Position numbers and translations under genes: made by a program | Notes under the pieces: model-generated | What the model saw: only the letters and a program-made list of their open reading frames with translations | Database searches by the model: none | What the model was told of the DNA's origin: nothing | Origin: an uncultured Bacteroidales bacterium | GTDB lineage: Bacteria > Bacteroidota > Bacteroidia > Bacteroidales > Paludibacteraceae | Length of the DNA stretch: 9,230 nucleotides | NCBI GenBank assembly: GCA_934716995.1 | Contig: CAKUYO010000062.1 | Coordinates: forward strand, 1-9,230 | Direction of reading: 5' to 3' | Shown here: positions 1 to 4,687 of the stretch, one piece after another | Position numbering within the stretch: the stretch's first letter is position 1 | How the letters are laid out: the number at the start of each line of letters is the position of its first letter

Positions 1-531
1 AAGAAGCGTTGTCAGCTTCGTGGTGACATAGTCAAAAACATAATAAATAAATGGTACAGCTCCGAGGATATAGAGCTGCCGGTTCGGCTTGGCAAAAAGA
101 AGTGCTGTCGTCTGGCACAGATAACGGCTCAATATAAAATAAACGGAAACAGTCACGATAATTCTGACAAGATAATAAACCCATTCAAGCTTCGTGTTGG
201 AAAAAGCAAGGATGCCGATCCAGTTGCTGAACTGGCAGCACAGATATGCAGTAAGGATTGAAAGTAAAGCCGGAAGCCAGCGGAAATGATAATAAAAAAC
301 GAGTAGCAGAAAAAGAGGCAGATGGACGCAAAGCGGATAAAGGATCGCTGAATAAGCAGGATCACAGAATGCCATAAAAATCAGATAAAAAACGCCATAA
401 ACCGTACTGACAGAAAGAAGAAAAAGAGTATTCGTCCGGTTCTGCTTTACCCCAAGGAAAAAAGCAGACAGAAAAATGCCAAAAAGCATCGTCGTGATGT
501 GGTGCGTAATAGTTAAAATCTGAAGCAGCAT
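1..531 (-). CDS. N-terminal sensor half of a probable GHKL-type sensor histidine kinase (partial)
   Basis: Reading the minus strand from ATG at 531-529 gives 177 uninterrupted codons to the window edge, so the gene continues to the left. A GGGGAGG ribosome binding site (539-545) sits 7 bases before this ATG, which fixes the start. The protein is very hydrophobic, with about five or six membrane segments and short loops (starts MLLQILTITHH; last visible stretch IYYVFDYVTTKLTTLL). A multi-span N-terminus ending in a P-F-x-Y-Y-x-F-D-Y-x-T-T segment is what I know from GHKL histidine kinases of Lachnospiraceae, which usually pair with LytTR response regulators and sense extracellular signals, often peptides. 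The cytoplasmic coiled coil, phospho-accepting histidine and ATPase domain would lie outside the window. The membrane protein call is firm; the kinase call is inference from this motif and architecture. It is divergent from the export locus. Confidence 0.68.
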   Translation of the reverse strand, partial: MLLQILTITHHITTMLFGIFLSAFFLGVKQNRTNTLFLLSVSTVYGVFYLIFMAFCDPAYSAILYPLCVHLPLFLLLVFYYHFRWLPALLSILTAYLCCQFSNWIGILAFSNTKLEWVYYLVRIIVTVSVYFILSRYLCQTTALLFAKPNRQLYILGAVPFIYYVFDYVTTKLTTLL

Positions 532-604
532 ATAAAATCCTCCCCATTGATCACAGGTTATAGCATTCTCTGTATCAATTTCCTTTTCCAAATACCTAAT
601 CATA

Positions 605-633
605 ATTATAAAAAAATTGGAGAATCAAAGCAA
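605..633 (-). promoter_or_regulatory. Candidate sigma-A promoter for the kinase gene
   Basis: On the minus strand a perfect TATAAT (610-605) lies 17 bases downstream of TTGCTT (633-628). Transcription would start near base 598 and give a leader of about 65 bases before the GGGGAGG site. The tandem repeat at 645-677 lies just upstream of its -35 box, the usual place for an activator that contacts polymerase. Read by eye in an AT-rich region, so chance matches are possible. Confidence 0.5.
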
Positions 634-644
634 GTAAAAGGCGT

Positions 645-677
645 GCGATTCACGCCATATATCTACAATTCACGCCA
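645..677. promoter_or_regulatory. Tandem direct repeat, candidate LytTR-type regulator operator
   Basis: The motif RCRATTCACGCCA occurs at 645-657 and 665-677 with 11 of 13 bases identical; the 10-base core ATTCACGCCA is exact at 648-657 and 668-677. The period is 20 bp, about two helical turns, so both copies face the same side of DNA. LytTR response regulators bind pairs of 9-bp direct repeats about 21 bp apart; on the minus strand GGCGTGAAT matches that loose consensus only in part. The first copy is also half of a perfect inverted repeat, GGCGTG (640-645) and CACGCC (651-656). It lies between divergent promoters and next to a probable GHKL kinase gene, the usual partner of a LytTR regulator. 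Confidence 0.5.
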
Positions 678-776
678 GAAACGGTCATTTTTTTGGGTGG
701 TGTGATAAAATAAAACCAATAAAATGATACAACTTTAATAGTTAAGATATAGATATTTGTTCGGTTTTAGGAAAAA

Positions 777-805
777 TTGATAAAATTTTATAAATATTTA
801 ATAAT
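777..805 (+). promoter_or_regulatory. Candidate sigma-A promoter P1 for the SipW/TasA-like operon
   Basis: TTGATA (777-782) and AATAAT (800-805) are separated by 17 bases, and each matches its consensus at 5 of 6 positions. The start would be near base 812, leaving a leader of about 107 bases before the ATG at 919. The region is very AT-rich, so this is one of two plausible promoters. Confidence 0.45.
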
Positions 806-819
806 AAGGCGGCGAGAGA

Positions 820-848
820 TTGATTTTTATGGAAAAAAATGGTAAAAT
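820..848 (+). promoter_or_regulatory. Alternative promoter P2 for the SipW/TasA-like operon
   Basis: TTGATT (820-825) and TAAAAT (843-848) are 17 bases apart, matching 4 of 6 and 5 of 6 consensus positions. It could act in tandem with P1 or be a chance match in AT-rich sequence. Confidence 0.3.
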
Positions 849-918
849 TTATCGTTGTAGTAAAATGAAGTGACCATACATACAATCTGATTTTGTAACG
901 CTTCCGGAGGATAAGTAA

Positions 919-1545
919 ATGAAAGAAAACAGTATAATAAAGAAGATTCTTTTCGTCATTGGGGCGGTATTATGTGTGATATTTGCCATAATGCTCGCAT
1001 GCAACCTGACGATCATCATAAAGGGCGTCATCAGCCCGGAGACTCCGCCATCCGTGATCGGCGTTACACCAATGGTAGTCCAGTCCGGATCCATGAGCGG
1101 GAATGCAGAAGACCATATCGAGGTCGGAGACCTTATTTTTACAGTGAAACCCAAGATCGATGAACTGAAGGTCGGAGATGTCATCTCCTATATGGATGGA
1201 AAGATGGCTGTAACCCACCGGATCGTTGAGATCAGTGTCGGAGAGGATGGCAAACGAAGCTTTGTCACCAAGGGAGATGCCAACAACGTGGAAGACCCTG
1301 CGATCAGTGAAGACGTAGTATTCGGTCTGTACAAGGGACGTATCCCAAGACTCGGTGATTTTGCAATGTTTTTGCAGGAGCCGCTTGGAATGGCAGTTTT
1401 CGTAGGAATTCCGGTATGTGCATTTATTATATATGATATTATCCGCAGGCAGAGAAGTGCCGGCAAGAAGGATAAGGAAACAGAAGAACTGAAGGCGGAG
1501 ATCGAAAGACTCCGTGCAGCTGCCGGTGAGAAGGACAGCGAATAA
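919..1545 (+). CDS. sipW: SipW-type (ER-type) signal peptidase I, family S26B
   Basis: A 208-residue membrane peptidase that removes signal peptides from a restricted set of exported proteins, typically TasA-like matrix proteins. The N-terminal membrane segment is about residues 10-34. The catalytic serine is Ser58 in QSGSMSG and the general base is His100 in VTHRIV, so it has the Ser-His dyad of the archaeal/ER type and SipW, not the Ser-Lys dyad of ordinary bacterial SPase I. A conserved TKGDANN box follows (117-123, Asp120, Asp126). A second membrane segment spans about 158-175. The tail 176-208 is highly charged and has a short coiled-coil-like stretch (TEELKAEIERL), which the second SipW here lacks. 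GGAGG at 906-910 supports the start. It is first in the plus-strand gene row, directly upstream of a protein with a SipW-type signal peptide, its likely substrate. GC is about 60% in a row counted by eye (1021-1080). Confidence 0.93.
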   Translation: MKENSIIKKILFVIGAVLCVIFAIMLACNLTIIIKGVISPETPPSVIGVTPMVVQSGSMSGNAEDHIEVGDLIFTVKPKIDELKVGDVISYMDGKMAVTHRIVEISVGEDGKRSFVTKGDANNVEDPAISEDVVFGLYKGRIPRLGDFAMFLQEPLGMAVFVGIPVCAFIIYDIIRRQRSAGKKDKETEELKAEIERLRAAAGEKDSE

Positions 1546-1556
1546 TTACGGTATTT

Positions 1557-1677
1557 TCCGCACGAACGGAGCCACAGCCGGGCGAAGCGGTGATATATAT
1601 GAGGGTAACCCTCAAGGGGAGACGATTCTGTCGCCTCAAGTAAATAAGATGACGATAGAATTCGTCTTAATAATTTC
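1557..1677 (+). promoter_or_regulatory. Hairpin-rich intercistronic leader with two mutually exclusive folds (possible attenuator)
   Basis: Between the peptidase and the fibre gene lie, in order: a small stem TCCG/CGGA (1557-1560 with 1567-1570); a perfect hairpin TGAGGG-TAA-CCCTCA (1600-1614); a stem GAG-A-CGA / TCG-C-CTC (1619-1637, one A-C mismatch); and GACGA/TCGTC (1651-1666) followed by TTAATAATTT. The middle of the third element can instead pair with the last one: 1625-1633 with 1653-1661 gives nine consecutive pairs, one of them G-U. The two states exclude each other, as in attenuators. The tail is not a clean U-run, so termination would be weak; the element may act as a processing or stabilising structure for the highly translated message downstream. 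I could not match it to a known riboswitch family. Confidence 0.4.
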
Positions 1678-1697
1678 ATTCAAAGGAGGAATGTTCA

Positions 1698-2420
1698 ATG
1701 AAAATGAAGTCAAAAAATAATTGGACGATGAGAGCAGCGGTTCTCATGTTTGCTCTCGTACTTATCACTTCAAGCTTTGTTGGCGGTACGTTCGCAAAGT
1801 ATGTTGCAAGTGGAGTTGCTAGCGATGAAGCTCGTGTAGCTAAGTTTGGTGTAAAGGTTAATACAACAGGTAACGATTTGTTTAAAAAAGAGTATAGTGC
1901 TGCTGATGGAACAACAACAGTAACATCAGGAATTTCTGTTTCAAGTACTGAAGATGTTGTAGCACCTGGAACTAGTGGAAGCTTAACAGGACTGGCTGTA
2001 TCAGGAACGCCAGAAGTGGCTGTAAAAGTGAGCTATACAGCTGATTTAGAATTGACCAATTGGCAGGATTCAGGTAATAATTATTATTGTCCATTAGTTA
2101 TCACGATTAATGGAACAAGTTATAAGGGTGTTGATTATGTTTCTGCAGATGCATTTGAGACGGCTGTAGAAAACGCGATTCAGGCGCATACTCAAATATA
2201 TGCACCAAATCAAAATCTTGCTGATACGGCAATTGAAGATGATTACATCAATGTGACGTGGGAGTGGCCATTTGAAACAACATATACTCCAGCTGGGGGC
2301 ACAGCAGTTACCGCAGAGTTGAACGATATTAAGGATACTTATCTTGGTGATCAGGCTGCAACTGCAACTGCAGCAAAGGTTACTCTTAAACTTACAGCTA
2401 CTGTAACTCAGATCGACTAA
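1698..2420 (+). CDS. TasA-like/camelysin-like exported protein with SipW-type signal peptide (likely major fibre subunit)
   Basis: 240 residues. A basic n-region (KMKSKNNW..R12) and a hydrophobic core (about 13-28) lead to G-G-T-F-A-K-Y-V (29-36), then the D-E-A-R-V-A-K-F signature. This is the class of signal peptide that accompanies SipW, with cleavage probably near Ala33. The mature part is beta-rich and has a V-V-A-P-G-T-S-G segment, W-x-W-P-F-E (188-193) and D-T-Y-L-G-D (213-218), shared by clostridial TasA-like proteins. There is no sortase motif or second membrane segment, so it is released or assembled outside the cell. A perfect AAAGGAGG site (1682-1689) lies 8 bases before ATG, the strongest in the window, fitting an abundant structural protein. 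The mature part is AT-rich (about 35-38% GC in rows counted) compared with the peptidase gene. Whether it really forms fibres is inferred from TasA, not shown by the sequence. Confidence 0.87.
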   Translation: MKMKSKNNWTMRAAVLMFALVLITSSFVGGTFAKYVASGVASDEARVAKFGVKVNTTGNDLFKKEYSAADGTTTVTSGISVSSTEDVVAPGTSGSLTGLAVSGTPEVAVKVSYTADLELTNWQDSGNNYYCPLVITINGTSYKGVDYVSADAFETAVENAIQAHTQIYAPNQNLADTAIEDDYINVTWEWPFETTYTPAGGTAVTAELNDIKDTYLGDQAATATAAKVTLKLTATVTQID

Positions 2421-2436
2421 TCTGATTTCATAATCC

Positions 2437-2498
2437 TACGGCTATCTGCATAGCAGATGTTCCCCCTGCCATGTGGCGGGCGGGGGATTTGAGCCGTA
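2437..2498 (+). promoter_or_regulatory. Predicted three-way-junction RNA structure after the fibre gene
   Basis: An outer 7-bp stem TACGGCT (2437-2443) / AGCCGTA (2492-2498) encloses two hairpins: ATCTGC-ATA-GCAGAT (2444-2458, perfect 6 bp) and a GC-rich one starting CCCCC (2462-2466) and closing GGGGG (2482-2486), with an inner GCC/GGC. The outer stem and first hairpin abut without unpaired bases and could stack. There is no U-run after it, so it is not a standard terminator. A stable 3' structure right behind a structural gene is a known way to protect the upstream message and lower expression of the next gene. Confidence 0.5.
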
Positions 2499-2660
2499 TG
2501 CAGGACTCCCGGTACATAAAGGTGATCGGGGATTCTACATATGTTTCAAAAGATCAAAAAATTCAAATAAATCAAGTAATTCAAACAAATTCAAAAACAT
2601 TTTAAAATCAAAAGAACCGCATTTCGGGAAAGATTCCGATGCCAGAAACGAGGTAGCATT
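2499..2660 (+). other. G-poor intercistronic stretch with ATTCAAA repeats and a start-proximal hairpin
   Basis: After the junction the sequence becomes almost G-free from 2541 to 2612, with ATTCAAA at 2561-2567, 2579-2585 and 2589-2595. Such C/A-rich unstructured RNA can hold a ribosome standby or protein-binding site. A weak internal promoter is possible: TTCAAA (2580-2585), 17 bases, TAAAAT (2603-2608). At 2619-2642 a bulged hairpin pairs GCAT..CGG..AA with TTCCGATGC, just before the GAGGTAG ribosome site (2650-2656) of the next gene. I see no convincing coding sequence: an open frame from 2473 starts inside the GC-rich hairpin without a ribosome site. Confidence 0.4.
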
Positions 2661-3434
2661 ATGAATAAAACGGAAAAAATGCGGGAATGGCTGTTCCCTG
2701 CAATACTAATACTTTTTATACTACAGGCGATGCTGTTACCGGTGATGATAGGGATTACCTATGCAGTGCCGGCGGAACGACCGGAACATATCCTTACCTA
2801 CACACCGGGCAGACTTGTCTGGGAGAAAGATAACATTGTCCGTCCGGATGGTTCAGCGGAGCTTTCTTTTTTTGAAACGCTTTACAAAAACGTCAACGCT
2901 GACAAGGCACAGAAAGTCCTTGCACCGGGTACAGGAAAAGACAGCGTAATACGATTGAAAAATGATTCTAACAAAGAGGTCAGCTATACAGCGATCCTCT
3001 ATTCGATCACAACCTCACCAAATCTCAATATCAGCGTATCCCTTTCGGGGGAAGGCTTTACGGATGTGACCGGATACACTTTGCCGGCGAAGATCAAGCA
3101 GGAAAATGTGATCCGTACCGTGAGCGGAAAGCTTGATGCCAAAAAAATGCAGGATTTTGACATCGACTGGTTCTGGAATTATGAAGAAAAAGGAAATGTT
3201 TCCGAGCGTGACCGCATCGACACCTACCTTGGCAACAGAGCTGCTGAGGGCAAAGCAGACGAGGCAACGATCGGATTTTACGTGGTCGTCAACGACAATA
3301 ACAGCGAGATCACCGCAGCTCCAAAGACCGGCGATACCATGATGGGCGGCTACATTGTGCTCATGCTCATCAGCGGCGGCTTGTGTCTGTTCTTCGGCAT
3401 TACGCGAAGGGAGAAAAACAGGGATGAGGACTAA
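2661..3434 (+). CDS. TasA-like surface protein with sortase-type C-terminal signal (likely wall anchor of the fibre)
   Basis: 257 residues. The N-terminal signal peptide has a hydrophobic core at about 11-32 and an ordinary cleavage site near T-Y-A (33-35), without the K-Y-V and A-R-V-A-K signature of the SipW class. The ectodomain (about 36-215) is beta-rich and contains D-W-F-W (169-172) and I-D-T-Y-L-G-N (186-192), corresponding to W-x-W and D-T-Y-L-G in the preceding protein, so the two probably share a fold. The C-terminus has A-P-K-T-G-D (220-225), a hydrophobic segment (about 228-247) and a charged R-R-E-K-N-R tail: the layout of a sortase substrate, with A in place of the usual L. This suggests covalent attachment to the wall, perhaps as base or adaptor for the fibre. 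GAGGTAG (2650-2656) precedes the ATG. No sortase gene is visible. The last 11 bases overlap the next gene. The anchoring role is inference. Confidence 0.78.
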   Translation: MNKTEKMREWLFPAILILFILQAMLLPVMIGITYAVPAERPEHILTYTPGRLVWEKDNIVRPDGSAELSFFETLYKNVNADKAQKVLAPGTGKDSVIRLKNDSNKEVSYTAILYSITTSPNLNISVSLSGEGFTDVTGYTLPAKIKQENVIRTVSGKLDAKKMQDFDIDWFWNYEEKGNVSERDRIDTYLGNRAAEGKADEATIGFYVVVNDNNSEITAAPKTGDTMMGGYIVLMLISGGLCLFFGITRREKNRDED

Positions 3435-3960
3435 AAATGCAGGAACCATCATAAGACAGATCGTTCAGACAATCATTTTTGTGCTGGTATTCCTTATCCT
3501 TATAAGCACGATATACCGCATCGTAGCACAGAAATTTTTTGGACAGAACACACCGACAGTGTGCGGTTATGCTTCCGCAGTGGTGCTGACCGGAAGCATG
3601 TCCGGTGCGATCGAGCCGGATGATCTGATCATCACCCACAGACAGAGCGAATACGCGGAAGGTGACATCATCACCTACCAGATCGGCGGCAACACACCGG
3701 TAACCCACCGGATCATTTCCATAAATGAAAATGGCTACCTTACAAAAGGCGACGCCAACAATACCGACGATGGCATCTACCTTTCGAAGGACAACATCAT
3801 CGGCAAAGTGATCGTCACGATCCCAAAGATCGGAGTCGTGATCCGTTTTGCACATACCCCAATGGGGATGATATGCCTGCTGGCAATCCTGGCTCTGATT
3901 TTTGAGCTTTCATATATCATTCAATTCTTTCGTCATTTGGGCGAAAAGCAGGAAAACTGA
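3424..3960 (+). CDS. sipW: Second SipW-type (ER-type) signal peptidase I
   Basis: I place the start at ATG 3424, giving 178 residues. AAGGGAG (3407-3413) lies 10 bases upstream, and the protein then begins with a normal cytoplasmic lead and membrane segment (about 13-34). An in-frame ATG at 3355 would add 23 cysteine-rich residues (MCSCSSAAAC...) read out of frame from the upstream gene's membrane anchor, so I reject it. Catalytic residues are Ser58 in L-T-G-S-M-S-G and His95 in P-V-T-H-R-I-I, followed by L-T-K-G-D-A-N-N (106-113). The C-terminal membrane segment is about 147-170 and only a short tail follows. It overlaps the sortase-type protein gene by 11 bp, which suggests translational coupling, and is followed after 24 bp by another SipW-signal protein. 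It is clearly related to but diverged from the first peptidase, so the two may prefer different substrates. Confidence 0.92.
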   Translation: MRTKNAGTIIRQIVQTIIFVLVFLILISTIYRIVAQKFFGQNTPTVCGYASAVVLTGSMSGAIEPDDLIITHRQSEYAEGDIITYQIGGNTPVTHRIISINENGYLTKGDANNTDDGIYLSKDNIIGKVIVTIPKIGVVIRFAHTPMGMICLLAILALIFELSYIIQFFRHLGEKQEN

Positions 3961-3984
3961 TTTTTTAGAAGAGGAGGCGGAACA

Positions 3985-4644
3985 ATGAAACGCACAGAAA
4001 AACAAAATCAAAAATCGAAATTCCGGATTCCCTTTTCTGCTGTACTCATGTACCTCGCAGTCGTTGTGGTAGCGTTATCCGGCGTTACTTTTTCCAAATA
4101 CGTCATAAGCACATCCGCAGGCGACAACGCCAGAGTGGCAAAGATAAAAGGTCTTACCGTGACGGAAACCGGAAACTATGCATCGGATGGCAAGTGGATC
4201 ATTACTCCCGGAGTGGATATAGAAAAGCAGGCCACTGTGAATTTTGAAGGCAGTGAGATGGCGTGCTATGTGTTTTGTGAGGTGAAGACGGAAGGGTGGA
4301 CGAGGTCTGATGCTACGTCTGATAATCATAGCTACTCCTATTCAGATGGTACATTGTCAGGTTTAGATTGGAAAGTTGACAATAGTTGGACATACCTTGA
4401 CGGTACAAAAGATAGCACAAAAAATAAAGACGATGTCGTATATTGGAAGTTAGTAGAAGCTAACACCCCGTTAAACGATGTTATATTGGCAGATGATGGT
4501 AAGATTTCTGTCAGCGAAAATCTCACAAGGTCACAGCTAGATACTATGACGAAGAATTTATCGATAGAGTTCAATGTTACAGCCGTCCAATATGGTGGCT
4601 TTGCAGATGAAAAAGCAGCCTGGGCTGCAGTAAAAGGTAAATAA
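3985..4644 (+). CDS. Exported protein with SipW-type signal peptide, second TasA-like/camelysin-like family member
   Basis: 219 residues. A long basic n-region (KRTEKQNQKSKFR), hydrophobic core (about 15-31) and G-V-T-F-S-K-Y-V (33-40) are followed by D-N-A-R-V-A-K, closely paralleling the signal region of the 240-residue protein. The mature part has an I-T-P-G segment, a C-Y-V-F-C strand, and ends with A-V-Q-Y-G-G-F then A-A-W-A-A-V (200-216), the C-terminal pattern of clostridial alternate-signal exported proteins. It lacks W-x-W-P-F-E and D-T-Y-L-G, so it is a different subgroup, perhaps a minor or tip subunit. GAGGAGG (3971-3977) lies 7 bases before ATG. Its likely processing enzyme is the peptidase immediately upstream. 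GC falls from about 49% (4021-4320) to about 37% (4321-4560), a composition break inside the gene. Confidence 0.83.
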   Translation: MKRTEKQNQKSKFRIPFSAVLMYLAVVVVALSGVTFSKYVISTSAGDNARVAKIKGLTVTETGNYASDGKWIITPGVDIEKQATVNFEGSEMACYVFCEVKTEGWTRSDATSDNHSYSYSDGTLSGLDWKVDNSWTYLDGTKDSTKNKDDVVYWKLVEANTPLNDVILADDGKISVSENLTRSQLDTMTKNLSIEFNVTAVQYGGFADEKAAWAAVKGK

Positions 4645-4687
4645 AGTCCCACAGAAAGCAGGTGGATAAGGTGAAAGGTAAATACAG
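4630..4687 (+). repeat. Near-identical 17-bp direct repeat spanning the gene junction
   Basis: GTAAAAGGTAAATAAAG at 4630-4646 and GTGAAAGGTAAATACAG at 4671-4687 differ at two positions. The first copy encodes the end of the 219-residue protein (V-K-G-K-stop), the second the start of the adhesin (V/M-K-G-K-Y). It may be a short duplication that created or moved the junction, or chance in lysine-rich sequence. Confidence 0.35.

Larger units (their letters stand above)
532..918. other. Divergent intergenic control region
   Basis: These 387 bases separate the minus-strand kinase gene from the plus-strand operon. They hold the kinase ribosome binding site and promoter, the tandem repeat, candidate plus-strand promoters, and the GGAGG (906-910) that serves the first peptidase gene 8 bases before its ATG. 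A third possible plus-strand -10 box with an extended TG (TGTGATAAA, 701-709) follows the tandem repeat but has no good -35, as activator-dependent promoters often lack. I see no credible gene here on either strand. Confidence 0.6.

Noticed and set aside
153..547. Two short minus-strand open frames (153-365 and 362-547)
   Set aside because: They are in other frames of the partial kinase gene, which is open from 531 to the edge, has a well-placed GGGGAGG site and encodes coherent membrane segments.
849..1679. Minus-strand open frames at 849-1184, 970-1218, 1188-1679 and 1439-1639
   Set aside because: They are antisense shadows of the first peptidase gene and its leader; no ribosome sites or recognisable protein features.
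1546..1697. A known cyclic-di-GMP or cobalamin riboswitch in the leader
   Set aside because: The conserved cores I remember for these classes are not found in the required order; only local hairpins and the alternative pairing can be supported.
2462..2490. Intrinsic terminator after the fibre gene
   Set aside because: The GC-rich stem is strong but is followed by ATTTGAGCCG, not a U-run, and the following bases pair in the outer stem.
2541..2570. Nine-residue leader peptide frame MFQKIKKFK
   Set aside because: The nearest purine-rich site (GGTGAT, 2521-2526) is too far upstream and the G-poor tract gives such short frames easily.
2473..2664. 63-residue open frame between the fibre and anchor genes
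   Set aside because: It starts inside the GC-rich hairpin, has no ribosome site, and its K/N/S-rich middle only reflects the A-rich tract. Its 4-base overlap with the next ATG looks like coupling but is probably chance.
3355..3423. Upstream ATG extension of the second peptidase by 23 residues
   Set aside because: The extra residues are cysteine/alanine-rich and come from reading the upstream membrane anchor out of frame; ATG 3424 has a ribosome site and a normal N-terminus.
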